Positions 22,222-34,589 of a stretch of DNA of 64,000 bases are shown here, piece after piece. The DNA lies in the NCBI GenBank assembly GCA_023362775.1, contig JALMGJ010000003.1, positions 75,501,355 to 75,565,354 of the forward strand, given 5' to 3'. The position numbers and the translations under genes are program-made. The stretch is from Charina bottae (lineage: Eukaryota; Chordata; Lepidosauria; Squamata; Charinaidae). The notes beneath the pieces were generated by a model. It searched no databases and had not been told where the DNA came from. It worked only from the letters and a program-made list of their open reading frames with translations. The number at the start of each line of letters is the position of its first letter. The stretch's first letter is position 1.

Positions 22222-22768
22222 GATCAGAATTCCATATCTTCTTTTGCATCAGGTTTCATCCTTTCACTCCAACATGCACAAACATATACACAGTTCTGGG
22301 CCAAGGAGATCCTGTTGCATTAGAACTGGTCAGGGAATCAGCAACAAATTGTTAGATGGCCTTCCTAATAGAGCTATTGCTATTGGGATTGCTAGCCAGG
22401 CGAATGTTGTTGTTCCAGCCTGGGTCTTCAGACTTAGCTAAACAGCTCATCCGTCCCAAACCCTGGGCCCTGGTTATTCTTAGAATGGTTAAAGAATGAG
22501 ACTTTTCATGGTATAAGTGGGAGCTAGAATGCAAATTCTTGGAACGGATGGACCTTGGATTCCACTACATCCAGGAAATTAGGCAAAACAGACTTGTCCT
22601 TTCTAACTCCACAATCTGATGATTCATTATGAAAACCCTTCATAATTTATAATCCTGTTAGACAGCATCGGTCAGCAGTGTCAAGATGTTTTCTAAGAGC
22701 TGGGCAGAAACTGGGTCATTCTCTTTCCTACGGTTGTGGGAGAACAGAAGATTTCCATTACCCTAGAT

Positions 22769-23007
22769 CAGAGCTTTCCAAACTGTGTGTCGGGACACGT
22801 TAGTGTGTCGGCTGCAGTGTCTGGGTGTGTCGCAGCTGCTGCTGCCTCCTGGCTTCCTAATGCCTGCCTTGTGCCTTGCTGCCTCCAAATCTGCTGTGAT
22901 TCCGTGCAGGTCCTAGTGCCTGCCTTGTGCCCTGCTGTAAGAGTGTGTCGCAAAATGATGCATGTCTAAAAAGTGTGTCACCAACATGAAAAGTTTGGAA
23001 AGCTCTG
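22769..23007 (+). mobile_element. hAT MITE, family 2 subfamily A
   Basis: It begins CAGAGCTTTCCAAACTGTG and ends GTTTGGAAAGCTCTG. A perfect duplication, CCCTAGAT, flanks it at 22761-22768 and 23008-23015. The inside has partial tandem units containing CCTAGTGCCTGCCTTGTGCC. Confidence 0.93.
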
Positions 23008-23336
23008 CCCTAGATGATTAAATGCTTGTTCCCATGAATTTGACCGTTTCACTTTGATCTTTTGGATAAATTCTCTCAACATCACTTTACTGCTTTGCAT
23101 AGTGAAAATATGTATTCATACCAAGTTGAAAGATATGATAGACAAATTGCAGTAATAGTTGTACCAGCTTTGTTTTAAAACATCACTTAAATGTTTCTAT
23201 TTGGGAGGAATGCAATAGATTTTATGGAGAAAGTTCTGTTTTCACCTAAGTAGCCTAAATTTTATTTTATGGGTATGAGGCTCCCTCTAGTGGAAATTTA
23301 ACAACTGCTCAACACAGACTTTGCATGTGGATGGGC

Positions 23337-23578
23337 CTGTAGCTTGAATCATGTCAACTGGATTTCTATTTTCTCAGTGGAAACGTTTCGCTCCTTATCC
23401 AAGGAGCTTCTTCAGTCTGAGCAAAGTTGGTAAGGGAATCCTAAATATACCAACTTTGCTCAGACTGAAGAAGCTCCTTGGATAAGGAGCGAAACGTTTC
23501 CACTGAGAAAATAGAAATCCAGTTGACATGATTCAAGCTACAGACAATTCCACCTGGATGACTGAGAACCTTCATAGA
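23337..23578 (+). mobile_element. Penelope-like 3' fragment in head-to-head inverted form
   Basis: Two 96-bp arms, 23337-23432 and 23448-23543, are reverse complements around a 15-bp centre. A 35-bp tail (23544-23578, including GGATGACTGAGAACCTTCAT) is present on the right side only. The flanks CATGTGGATGGGC (23324-23336) and CATGTGGAAGGGC (23579-23591) match at 12 of 13 bases. This points to one insertion event. Both arms carry the hammerhead-like motif. The Penelope assignment rests on that motif, the tail and the inverted layout shared with 46073-46963. Confidence 0.75.
23459..23507 (+). ncRNA. Hammerhead-ribozyme-like motif (right arm; antisense copy in left arm)
   Basis: CTGAAGA is at 23465-23471. 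Stem II GCTCC/GGAGC forms around a TTGGATAA loop, and GAAACGTT follows at 23491-23498. CTCAG (23459-23463) and CTGAG (23503-23507) can form an outer stem I with an internal loop. An extra base separates the core from stem II, as in the other copies. The inverted arm holds the complementary motif. Confidence 0.5.
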
Positions 23579-23591
23579 CATGTGGAAGGGC

Positions 23592-25169
23592 ATTTTTAAT
23601 TGATCTGTTTATTTAATCTGGTCATCTATGTTTCTATAGAGCTATTATAAAATCAGTGAAATAATTCCAGAAATTATCTGCTTCTATAAAACAGTCATTT
23701 TATATTCATTCCCAGAATGCATATCCCATCTGAAGCTTCTCACCTGCTTCGAGTTTCTACACCTTCCCCTCATTTTAATTCCCCACAATTTCTCATAACT
23801 TGCGTGACTCATATTTTATTTTGTAATAAAGGGACTCCTACAAGCATCCTTTGGTATCTCTACGTTCCTTGAAGATATTAGCTTCAAGCAAAAAAAAAAA
23901 AAAGTCCATTGTGGAAAACAGAATGGTGAAAATAATTTGCTTCCTTAAGTGCAGTGGTCCTAGTCTTTATCTCCCCATGGCTGTTCAGTTTTTAGAACAC
24001 AGTGCAAAACTGTTTAGTTTTTAGAACACATACATACATTCCATGCAAAAAGCTCCAGGCTTGATCCTGACATCTTCAGGAAGGGTTGGGAATCCTTTCT
24101 ATCTGAAGCCCTGACTGGAGACCCGCTAACTGACAATGTGAACTAGGGGCAGGCAATCTAAGGCACTCCAGATGCTGGTCAACCACAATTTCCAGCATCT
24201 TTCACCATGGATTGTGCTTCCTAAGGATGTTGAGAAATGTGGTTCAGCAAAGTCTGGAATACTACAGGTTGGCTATGAACCAATGATCTCTTTCAGTAAA
24301 GCAGCAAAGCATTCACCTGTGCTCTGCTGGTGAATTTCATGTCTAGTTGGACCCCATGAGTTGGAAATACTTGGGGAACTGGATGCCTTGGGATATACTG
24401 GAACCTCTAGCACCAGTGTTCTTTCAGAGCAGGTTAGGTGAGTATCAAGTTACATAAATCCCAATGAGCTGCATCCTTAGAACAGAAGGAAAATAAAGTG
24501 GCAAAAATGTGCAATGTCCAAGTACTCAAGAGTTGTAATAATTTCAGTGATTCTAACATAGTTAAAGGGGATTTGCATGAGCAGCCTAATGATGATGATG
24601 ATGATTTGGAGAAATTAATGGTGCCCTTATTTCATGCAAACACATCAGCATTCTGGAGAAATATATTTGAATAAAAGCTTTATGGAATGTCTGAATCAGA
24701 ATGGAATAAGTTCAGCTCATCAACTCTGATTCCAGGAAAAGAAAGTCTGTTCCAAATTTATCTGACTCAGCTTTAGGGCCTGGGCTTCATCTGAGTCTGG
24801 TGTACCCTCTTAGCCTTAACAATATCACATCTTGGTTGTAGGCAGAACAGAGAAAAGAGATTTCTGCTCTACTGAAGGAAACATCTCTCCATAGACTGGA
24901 ATCCCTGTGGTTCTATCTTATGCATGCTTAGCTGGAATAAATCCTACCGATCTGTCATCCTCTCCTCCACCAAGGTAGAGAAGGTCTGTGTCCATTGAAA
25001 AATGGGAAGAAAAGTAAGTTATAAATGAAAGGAAGTGAAAGAATGTAGGTGTGTGACTGCCTTAGCCATCCAGTGTCCTATGGAATCTTATGCTCAGGTG
25101 TTGCCTTTCACCAGAGAGCCCTATTGTTGTATCCTAGGCGGTTTTCAAGGGAAATATTTTAGGTTTTTT
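23592..25169. other. Intergenic stretch, no gene recognised
   Basis: Unique-looking sequence. It includes a short near-duplicate of CTGTTCAGTTTTTAGAACAC at 23981-24001 and 24010-24030, and a (GAT)n run near 24589-24606. No exon is supported. Confidence 0.55.
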
Positions 25170-25182
25170 AACTTAGTAGACA

Positions 25183-25500
25183 GGGGCGTGGTGGCTCAGC
25201 AGGTAAGACGCAAGGCTTGTCGATCGGAAGATCGCAAGTTCAGAGGTTCGAATCCCTAGTCCCGCGTGACGGTGTGAGCTCCCGCACTAGCCCCAGCTCT
25301 TGCCAACCTAGCAATTCAAAAGCATGCAAATGCAAGTAGATTAATAGGTACCACTTCGGTGGGTAGGTAACAGCGTTCCACGCGCGTCATGCCGGCCACA
25401 TGACTGTGGAAGCGTCTTTGGACAGCTCTTCGGCTGAGCACCGGCCCCTAGAGTTGGACACGACTGCACAAATGTGCGGGGGGAACCTTTACCTTTACTT
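25183..25500 (+). mobile_element. Sauria-type SINE, full length
   Basis: It starts GGGGCGTGGTGGCTCAGCAG and ends in the GGGGGGAACCTTTACCTTT tail. The flanks AACTTAGTAGACA (25170-25182) and AACTTATTAGACA (25501-25513) form a 13-bp duplication with one mismatch. Confidence 0.95.
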
Positions 25501-25513
25501 AACTTATTAGACA

Positions 25514-26974
25514 AAAACTAATTCCCTGGAAAAAGGAACATATTTTTCAATACCATTTTGTCCCTTCGCTTCCACTTTTTTTCCTACTGAGAAATCATGA
25601 CCTGGGAAGGACAGAATGTCTTGCTTCAGACCCAGCTTTCTTTCCGATTGATCAGTGCTGAATGTTTAGTTCTTACCGGTGTACACAAAGGACTTTGGCT
25701 TGCAATTTTTTCCCCAGAGCTCTTCAGGTAAGCCAGAGGTTGCTTTTTGGTTTAAGTAGCAACACAAGAGGTTGGCAAATACTGCCTCTGTATTTGCTCA
25801 CCGTGTGGCAAAACAATAAATTCAGCACCAACTACCGAGTAAGCAGATCTACCAGGATTCTGCCTCCAGGCCTAATCAGAAAAAGGCACAAGAGCAAGCT
25901 GATAACTGTTTTGTCTTAGCCACAGGTGGGACTGAAGCATGTTACAGAACATCAGTGAACATTTCAATCAAGCACAGCTCAGTTATGGTTGCTGTCCTTC
26001 CAAATAATCAGAAAAAAAGGGCCATTTGAACATCTAAAATGAATGGACCACCATCTCTCTATTTCATGGGAAAGAGGAAAGATTTATACAATCTGAAGAG
26101 AACCCAGGGTTGGGGTTTGTTTGTTTGTTTGTTTTGTACCCGATCTTCCTTTTGTACAGAAGAAAAATGTTACTAGCTAGATTTAATGTTCTGCCTTCTT
26201 GGCTCGTGAGGGGATGTGCAATAATATCCCTGTGCAAGAGTGCCTCTGCTCAGAAGGGTCCGTTGAGGCAGTTCTCCGTGTCTCGTTGCAATGCCTTATA
26301 TGCCAGCCTTGCACTCTGAGATAAAGAAAATGCAGTTTTCCTTTCAAAGGACTCTACAGTATAGAAACTACCAGTTTTGCTCATGAGCAATTGCCATAAT
26401 GGAGATACCAGTTTAATTTTCTGGTATTGATAATTTGGCAGTTCCATTTAACTCTGTTCTGATTTTTAAATCTTTGATGTTTTATTTCCTTATTTTGTTT
26501 AGTGCTGGTTTATTTGTGCTATTTGAGTCTCAGACAATCAATCAATCAATCAATCAATCAAGGCAGTATGCTGTGGAAATCAGGTGTATCTATTACCTGA
26601 TATGATGTCATGATGATCATGTGCAATAAGCAGTGATGCACCCTACTTTACAAAGAATGGCCCTCTGTTTAAAAATAGTCCTTTCTCCAGTTGCTCCCTA
26701 TCTGTTGCCATCCAGTATTCTGTACTACCGCACCCTCATAATTCCGAATCAGATAGTCTGAGGATATATTTCAACATATCAGGGCCATAGTTAGAGAAAA
26801 GCTCTTCTACCTGAAGGGCTGCACAAGAAAGTAGGAGCCTGGAAGATTTCCATCTACAGTTGCTTCTGGGATACCAACAGTGTTGTTGTTATAACTTTTT
26901 GGATAACATTAGATTGCCCAAATTGGTCTTCCATGTTGCAACATATGGCTGTAAAAGCTGAACCATCAGAAAAT
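25514..26974. other. Intergenic stretch, no gene recognised
   Basis: No domain-bearing ORF. A (CAAT)n run lies at 26537-26561. The rest appears unique. Confidence 0.5.
26537..26561. repeat. (CAAT)n microsatellite
   Basis: Six tandem CAAT units. Confidence 0.9.
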
Positions 26975-27305
26975 GTGAATGAATTAAAATGGTTGCCTTT
27001 GAACTGTGCTGCTGGAGATAATTATTGAGAATACCCAATACCTGGACCACAAGAAGAACGTATCATTAAATACGAAATAAAATAAAACCAGGCTGCTCAC
27101 TGGAAGTGCTAATGATGAAGCTGGACACATAAGGTGAAGGCAAGACCCAGTCACTTGGACAAACTGAAGCCAATTGAAAAGAAGGCCAAAAGAAGACCAA
27201 GCAGGCTTCAAGGAGCTCAGAGAAGTGGTCACTGACACAACTTTGGCAAAATGCTATCTACCAAGTCACAAAGAATCAGAAGCAACTGAATGGCGGAACA
27301 TTATT
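26975..27305 (+). mobile_element. Degraded BovB-like LINE 3' region
   Basis: The order of weak motifs follows BovB 3' sequence as I recall it: GTGCTGCTGGAGATAATTAT, a GAAGCTGGACACATAAGG block, GGCCAAAAGAAGACCAAGCA, and a last block GAATCAGAAGCAACTGAATG. Frames are broken throughout. Confidence 0.5.
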
Positions 27306-27334
27306 AGGATTTTGATAAACAATATCCAGCCCTA

Positions 27335-27715
27335 TTAATTTAATGTTATCTACCTTCATACAGTTAGGGGGGCTCCAGGTCCCTTTCCTTAAATATTGTC
27401 ATCTGGTGGGACCCAGTAAGTGTGCCTTCTCCATAGTGGCCCCTGCCCTGTGGAACACCCTTCCCCCAGAGATCCAGCAGGCCGCTACCCGCCCCAAAAG
27501 CCTTGAAGAGCTGGCTCTTCCCACAACTGTTGGGGTAGGGTGAGCCTGGAACCCAGTAAATGTGAATGTTGTGTGGGTGTGTGTTGCCTTTGGGGCGCTG
27601 GGAGTGTTTGTTATGGTTTTAATGTTTTTACTGCCATTTTGTGAGCCGTCCAGGGTTATGGCACATAAGATGGGTGGCCATATAAGTCTTTTAAATAAAT
27701 AAATACAAGATGACA
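27335..27715 (+). mobile_element. L2-type LINE 3' end
   Basis: It contains GCCCTGTGGAACACCCTTCC and CCCAGAGATCCAGCAGGCCG, the C-terminal coding end of L2/CR1-clade LINEs. It finishes with GGGTGGCCATATAAGTC and an (AAAT)n tail. Confidence 0.7.
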
Positions 27716-27929
27716 TACAAGATTTTTTGCAGAGGATGAAATATATCAAACGTTTAATAAAGTATACTGAATGCTCAATTGAATGTGGTGCGTTTAAGGA
27801 TGTTGTGAAGCCAGAAGTACTCAAGTTCCCCCCCCCCCCCGCAGAAGGAAATATTAATCCAGACACAGTCCAGTGATACCAACAGGACAACCCTTGGGAG
27901 CCCATACCCTCTCTTTGGCTTTCTGGCTA

Positions 27930-28860
27930 GGTCCCCGCAAGAGCGTCCCACTGTGCTGAGAATGTGGCTTCTCCCCCTCCATCCCCAGGAATGGGGAGAA
28001 GCCCTGAGAACCGTGGGATCAATTCCCTCGCCCTGTTCAAACTTCCCCTCAGCAGGTGAGAAGCAGAGACCTGCCGTCCGACCTTCCCTGACGGATTTGC
28101 ATTCTTATCCAGCTGGCTATTATCACCGCCGTCTGTTTCTGCCGCCGCCGCGGAAAGAGAATTTGTCCCGTCCAGGCCTTTCCAGCCATCTTGAAGCCTT
28201 GGGGCCAAACGCCCAATCGGGGGGAGGGGGAGGGGCGGCTGAAGGCTCCCGCTCCCCAAGACTCAATTGGCTGCCACAGCCAGGACCTCGCGGTCCGTCT
28301 TAGCCCGCTTCCTCTCATCCGGCAGCGGCGCGGCGAGGGAGCCTCTGCCCCTACCGAGAGCCTGGCCCCTGCCCTTTGACTCAGCCTGCTTGCAATAGAG
28401 AGCCGGGCGCCCAGCTGCAGCTTACATAAAGGGCAATTAGCGGCCAGGAGCTGAATGGCATTAAGGAATTTCTCCTCGAGTGACGTAAAAGCCTCGTGCC
28501 ACACAGACAAAAGGGGACGTACCGGGTCTGCGCGCCCCGCTGAGCCAGCTTCAGCCCCGGGGAGGGCAAGGCATTAAGAATGCCCAAGAGGCCGGCGCAG
28601 GAGCCATTGTTCCGGGCTGAGTGGAGCGGAAACAACGGCTCGGCGCTGCCGCTTCCAACGCCCCCGCTCCTCCCCGCACGCCTCATTGTTGGTACAGGCA
28701 GATGCCGTCTGTCTCCTGCGTGCCATCTGCTTGCTTCTCCGGTGGGAGACGGTAACAGGGGAACGGGCAGATGCCCAGCGCAACAAAGGCGTCGCGACTT
28801 CCGTCACGGTCCCTTTGTCAAAAGAAGGGCCTCCCATCACACTTCTGCAGGCATGACTCC
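27930..28860. promoter_or_regulatory. CpG-rich unique region (possible CpG-island promoter or enhancer)
   Basis: The region is GC-rich with many CpG steps and no repeat ends, unlike its AT-rich surroundings. An inner block (28420-28505) contains GGGCAATTAGCGGCC, a homeodomain-type core, and GAGTGACGTAAAAG, a CRE-like site. Overlapping ORFs occur on both strands (28580 plus, 28381 minus) but none shows a domain. No gene is assigned. Confidence 0.4.
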
Positions 28861-29109
28861 GGCTCTTATTTTATATTTTGTTATATCAGCCACAGGACTG
28901 GGGGACAGATCTCTTTATATCCAACTGTCTGTGCATTTATATCTCGTTTGGTTTAGGACAGTGATGGACAATTTATTCCACACTGAACTGTACTTCCAAA
29001 AATAACCCATTTCACTTACATTAAATTAAAACTGCATATGGTTAATAGGATGACTCTCCGGCCACATATTTAATACCGTCATGTTCCTCGTGTGTCACAT
29101 TTAACATTA

Positions 29110-29446
29110 AAAAGGTAAAGGTTCCCCCCGCACATTTGTGCAGTCGTGTCCGACTCTAGGGGCCGGTGCTCATCTCCGTTTGTTAGCCGAAGAGCCAGCG
29201 TTGTCCGAAGATGCTTCCGCGGTCATGTGGCTGGCATGACGCACGCGGAACGCTGTTACCTACCCACCGAAGTGGTACCTATTCATCTACTTGCATTTGC
29301 ATGCTTTCAAATTGCTAGGTTGGCAAGAGCTGGGGCGAGTGTGGGAGCTCACTCCGTCACGCAGGGCTAGGGATTCGAACCTCCGAACTTGTGATCTTCC
29401 GATCGACAAGCCTGGCGTCTTACCTGCTGAGCCACCACACCCCCTA
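29110..29446 (-). mobile_element. Sauria-type SINE, full length
   Basis: A full minus-strand copy with a perfect 14-bp duplication, CACATTTAACATTA, at 29096-29109 and 29447-29460. The head, body and BovB-like tail are all present. Confidence 0.96.
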
Positions 29447-29899
29447 CACATTTAACATTACACTTTGCTAATGACTGCTGGAGGTCTCTGGGGGTTGCCC
29501 TTGGGGTCTAGGGTGCTGCCTTGTGCGCTAGAATTTTCTAGACCAGCCTTCTTCCATCATCCTCAGCCACGCATCCAAAGCTGATGCTCAACCACTGAGC
29601 CAAGTCTCATTCTGGATAAGAATTTTTTCAAGCTGGTGTCTTTCAGAAATAGACTCATTGTTCCAGATGTGATGAAAATTATAGTGCGATACCTGTGGAG
29701 CTTACAGAAAGTAGGGCTATGCAGATATTTGGATTTCAACAGCAAAATAGGATTCAGTGCACCTGGGTGTACGTACCTGTCAGGAACACCTTAAATCAGC
29801 TACAACCTTTCCTGGGCTCACATATCCACCATCCACAGCTGCCGCATGATCAGGTGAAAGACATGTCTGATTTGGGGTATTCCTGATAGAAAATTCACA

Positions 29900-30300
29900 T
29901 GTGCCCACATGGGCTTTGAATTACATTTTGCCCTTCAAATCTGGGGGCAATTCAACAGGCTGGTGGTCATCTATAAATCCATTCATGGCACAGTGCCTGT
30001 TAGCTGCAGGACCATCTGTCTCCAGTTGTCTCTGCCGGTCTCTCATGCTGCAACAGGGCTGGCATGCTTCAGGTCCCATCAATCAAACAATGCTACCTTA
30101 TGGGATCTATGACATGTGCTTTCTCTGTTGCAGTGCCTGCCCCATGGAACAACCTCTCCCCCAAAATGTAATTGACCCCCCTCTGCCAGCCTTTAAGAAG
30201 GCTCTGAAGACCTGGTTCTTCCCCCAGGTGCTGGCCTGGGAAATTGGATGAGGCAGCCATACAACTTGTGCCTGGCCCTTCCCACAGTTTTATTTTATTG
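29900..30300 (+). mobile_element. L2-type LINE fragment (left of MITE)
   Basis: The sequence GGCTGGTGGTCATCTATAAA, then a CCATGGAACAACCTCTCCCC block and CTGAAGACCTGGTTCTTCCC follow the L2 C-terminal coding order. It resumes at 30530 after an inserted MITE. Confidence 0.7.
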
Positions 30301-30529
30301 CAGATAGTCCTCATTTAGTGACCACAGTTGGGTCCGGCAACTTGGTTGTTAAGCAAAGTGGACACTAAGTGAAACCACGACTGTGCTTATGATCTTACTC
30401 CAGATTTCCTTTGCTTTACAGACCTGTGAAGATTGTAAATTCGAGGATTGGTCATAAAGTTACCTTTTCATCACCATCATAATTGCGAACAGTCACTAAA
30501 CAAGGCAGTCACTAAATGAGGACTACCTG
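30301..30529. mobile_element. Tc/mariner-type MITE
   Basis: The terminal repeats are CAGATAGTCCTCATTTAGTG and TAAATGAGGACTACCTG. The right flank is TA, the left flank has drifted to TG. It shares its ends with 31297-31675 and interrupts an L2 copy. Confidence 0.75.
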
Positions 30530-30645
30530 TATGTTTTATTAATTTATTATTGCCTTTGTACTGGATGTTTTTAACCCTTGTTAACCCTCCCAGAGTCGCT
30601 TGGAGAAGAGGTGGCCATATACATTGATTAAATAAATAAATCTGC
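30530..30645 (+). mobile_element. L2-type LINE 3' tail (right of MITE)
   Basis: CCCTCCCAGAGTCGCTTGG and GGTGGCCATATACATTGA, followed by an (AAAT)n tail, are the usual L2 3' terminal sequence. Confidence 0.7.
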
Positions 30646-31296
30646 ACAGCCATAATAGAAAGTCAGAAAGCAGTTCTATGAAAATTCCTCCAAAAATACT
30701 TTCTAAAGCAAATAGTCTTTTGTAAAATCGGATGGGAACTGAAGAAAATCAGTTGTTTAATGTGTATGAAGACTGCATTCCCGCCTGATGATTGGAACAA
30801 TACCATTATTGTTCCTCTGTACAAAGGGAAAAGTAGCAAGAGTGAATGCAAAAAGTAAGGGGGATTATGGGTTTGGTGGACGTGTGGAGGTATTTGGCAG
30901 AACTCTGTCTGAAAGGCTGTAAGATGACAATGAGTAAAATATGGGAAGTGCCATGTGGCTTTAAGCTGGGTGGTGAGTGTAGAGAAACCAGAGATTTGCT
31001 TTTCAGGAAATCTGTGAAAAACATATGAATGTGAAAAAGAAAGATTATTGTATATTTGTTGATTTAGAGAATGCATAGGATTAAGTGAATAGGCCTGAAT
31101 TACAGAATGTTTTACACATATGAAGGTTGGTTATTGAATTCAGTAAGAGTAGTATATGATGGAAGTAAAGCATAGATGAGATGGAATGTTTAGCCAATGG
31201 TTCTATACTAAGCAGGGGTAGGATAATATAAGAATAACTGACCCCCCCTTGATTGTTTAATACAGCATATATTTATGGATAAATGTGTAAGTAATA

Positions 31297-31675
31297 CAGG
31301 TAGTCCTCATTTAATGTCCACTCGTTCAGCAACCTTTCAAAGTTACAATGGTGCTGAACAAGGGGTACTTACAACGGATCCTCGTAGTTATGGCCATCAC
31401 AGTGTCCCCGTAGTAACAATTTGGGCGCTCAGCAGCTGGTGTGCAATTACAATGTCACAGCATCCCGCTGGGGAAGCCGGCAGGAGGGTGCAAATGGTGC
31501 TCATGTGACGGTGGGACGCTGTGACCGTGTGGGATTCGCCCAACAATGGCAACTGGGACTGTCAGAACTGCCGTCGTAAGTCAGTGTGGTCACATGACAT
31601 TGTGCCTTACGACCGCATCACTTACCGACAGAGTTCCCAGTCCCAATTACCACCCTACCAAGTGAGGACTACCTG
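31297..31675. mobile_element. Tc/mariner-type MITE, 379 bp, TA flanks
   Basis: It begins CAGGTAGTCCTCATTTAATG and ends GTGAGGACTACCTG. TA dinucleotides lie on both sides (31295-31296 and 31676-31677), the duplication expected of Tc1/mariner or pogo/Tigger elements. There is no transposase. Confidence 0.85.
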
Positions 31676-31799
31676 TACTTGTGGCAATGGTAGATGTTTA
31701 TTGGTTGGGGATATAAATAAGATTGGAGGATTACTGTTTTTTACTCCTTTACTGCCCTTTGCATAGTGTGGCTTACCTTGAAAGGGAATAATAAGATGG

Positions 31800-31960
31800 T
31801 ATTTATTTATTTATTTATTTATTATTTATTTATTAAATTTCTATGACCGCCCATCTCCCCCTCAAGGAGGGACTCTGGGCGGTTCACAACACAACATCAT
31901 CAAAATACAATAAAAACAAAAACAACAATAAAAATATAAATACAATAAAATCCAAGTGGC
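31800..31960 (-). mobile_element. L2-type LINE 3' tail
   Basis: The complement reads GTGAACCGCCCAGAGTCCCT, then GGGAGATGGGCGGTCATAGA and an (AAAT)n tail. The tail on the plus strand is the TTTA run at about 31800. Confidence 0.7.
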
Positions 31961-32686
31961 ATTTACGTAGGCACATTCTGATTCTTGTCTGAATTAGGAC
32001 GAGTGCTCAGATAATGGCATGGAAGGAAATGGAGGATCAGGTCTTCACTAATCAGCCTGTAGCTGGGGGGTCAGGAAAGTCACTCCTGCTGTGCTGGGTA
32101 GTTCTATATTCCTGTTGTCCCTCAACATAGGCACAGTTATGCTTCCTGGAGAAGGAAAGGTGGGGGGTGTCTTTCTCAAGGAAAAGGGCTAGTGTTGTCT
32201 TCTGAAGATGGGCCAGAGTTCTCATGTCAAGCTGAATGGCCACAATTTTAAAGAAAAGAACTACTGAAGATTTCATTATATAGAAAATGTTTCTAACAGG
32301 TCAAGCAACAGCATGAATCTTCCTTGCTGAGGGTTTGGAGTAAATTCACTTATAACTGACAGTAGTAAAATCCATTGGTTTAAAGCTTAAGCCATCACTG
32401 CTTGAGCCAAGGGTCCAAGAAAATGCTCATGTCCAAGATTTTTTAAGAAACTCAACATGCTCCAAGACAACATTTTTAAAAGACTTAGCTCTATGCCAAT
32501 TCCATAGCAGATGAGTTGGTTGCTCTCTGTACTTCCACTCACATGTTCTCAGAGATTGGCAGTATAACAAGAATGAAGCCTACAAAGCCTATTTCAGCCT
32601 TGCCAGGGACAGGTGTTAGCTCAAATGCAGGCAGCTCTGGATTACCACCGCTAAGAATGTGAGACACGCTTCCCTGAGACTGTTGG
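31961..32686. other. Intergenic stretch, no feature recognised
   Basis: No recognised exon or repeat boundary. Confidence 0.5.
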
Positions 32687-32694
32687 CTTTAAAT

Positions 32695-32814
32695 TGGTGT
32701 TTCTCAACCTCAGCAGCTTTAAGATGTGTGGATGTCAACTCCCAGCATGCTGGCTGAGGAATTCTGGGAGTTGAAGTTCACACATCTTATGGTTGCTGAG
32801 ATTGAGAAACACTA
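32695..32814. mobile_element. hAT MITE, family 1
   Basis: A palindromic copy whose ends have drifted (TGGTGTTTCTC and GAGAAACACTA). A perfect duplication, CTTTAAAT, lies at 32687-32694 and 32815-32822. Confidence 0.92.
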
Positions 32815-32822
32815 CTTTAAAT

Positions 32823-34589
32823 GAAACAAATCTTAGAGCCAGCAGGAAATACACAAAAGCTGAGCAGGTAGTGCATTTTCCAGGAGCTACTGCTAATCTA
32901 ACTTCCTGAAACCCAATGTGAATTAGGAAATCTACAGTATCTATACAAAGCTCCACTCAAAATTTGCTTGGTTTTTGTTGAGCTTTCATTTGTTGAGTGT
33001 ATTATTGGTAGCAATAGAGGCGTATTAAGTCCAGAAAAGAATGATCACTCTGGTGCCACTTAGCATCAAAGATTCAGATAGGCTCAATAGTCATAAAATC
33101 AAGTTATAGATCTTAAAAATATAAATTATACATTCACCGAGTTCCAGCTTAGCTTTTCAGCTTTAAGTAAGATTGGTATATACAAAGCTTTTCTTTTTCT
33201 TTTTTGGCTTTTCCCTAACATTCTCACTGAGTATTGTCTTACTCCAATTTCCCTCCATCTGGTGCCTTCTGGATATCCATATTACTGCTCACCCCATGCT
33301 GGGTTGAGGATGCTTGGAGATCTAGAGTAATAGGCTGGGACAATGTGCTGTACATTGCTCTCTGAGATTTGAGTATGGAAGAATAAGATGTGTGTATGTG
33401 TGTATGTATATATATGCACACACAGATAAGATGTGTGTGTGTATATATGCAGTATATATATACAGTATATGCAATACATACATACATACAAACAAGCACA
33501 CACAGATTTTCTTGATCATATTACTGAGACTAACTCCATGTATTTCATTTGCTATCAGTGTCTGCAGGATGTGGTGTATGGTGAAATACCAGTTGCTGGT
33601 GGGAAGAGGAGACTTTTGTCTTCAAGTCTTGTTGGTTGGCTGCTATGCTGGTGGTTAGATATAACATTGTCATGACCCAACTGGCTCATTACATGAGCCT
33701 GTAAATTACAAGACAATGGTAGCTGAATATCCTATTATAAAGTTGGGGGGTTATCTTCCCATAGGCGGCTGAGTTGCTCCTATAATTTCAGCAAGGCAAA
33801 ACTGAGATTTGTAGTGCACAGTGCTTTCTGAAGCAAGATCGCACCTTCTAAAGTTCACATCATAAGGTGCTTAACTTGCTGCAAGAAACAAAATTTGTGG
33901 ATAGTAGGAGTCTGATTCTTTTACACGGTATAGCAGTGTATATAACTAGATAGTGGAGAGGGGATAGAAAGTTGATCTCTAAGGCTACTGTATCTGGACT
34001 GCAAAAATCCTGATGAGTATTAGATAGCACCAGACATACAGAAAATAACTTTTTGCTGCCATTCAGTTTTTTTCAAACCAGACATATTAATCCTAATTTC
34101 CTGCCCAAGTGTTGGTTGAAGGCTGGCAGTGGTGGTATCCTCTGGTATCTTTCCTACTATGAGAGAGAGAAAATGCTTGATTTATATAATCTTGCTGCAG
34201 GGGAGTAAACATGTTAAACACAAAGAGGCTTATAAATGATAAATTCTTTTAAGGTGGATGAGCCTACTTACAATTAATCTTGATAAAGTGAGATTGTCAG
34301 TTTTTCCAGACTGGAATTAGATCAGGTGGTAAAATAGCAATTTGCAATTGAGTTTTCAACTCAGCTCCTGTAAATCAATTATTTTGTTGAATTACTCTTT
34401 GTCTTTGAACATCACATCTATTTCACCTGTTCTGTCGGATAAAACCAGCCAAAACAGAGTGGGGAATAACTCTTGTCTTTCAGTTCATTATCCCCAAAAT
34501 CTTGGGGTTAATCAACCACAGAATTCTGTAACTGAGGAAGTGGAATAAATTGCACCAAAGAATGATGGGGCAAATTGAGAAATGAATAG
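32823..34589. other. Intergenic stretch with TG/TA microsatellites
   Basis: No gene recognised. Mixed TGTG/TATA/CACA repeats at about 33388-33505 generate Tyr/Thr/Cys-rich ORFs on both strands that are artefacts. Confidence 0.55.

Noticed and set aside
21958..22441. Lys/Arg/Glu-rich ORFs of 97-158 codons
   Set aside because: They are read-through of the AAAG/AAGG microsatellite.
33239..33675. Tyr/His/Thr-rich ORFs on both strands
   Set aside because: They arise from TGTA/CACA microsatellites.
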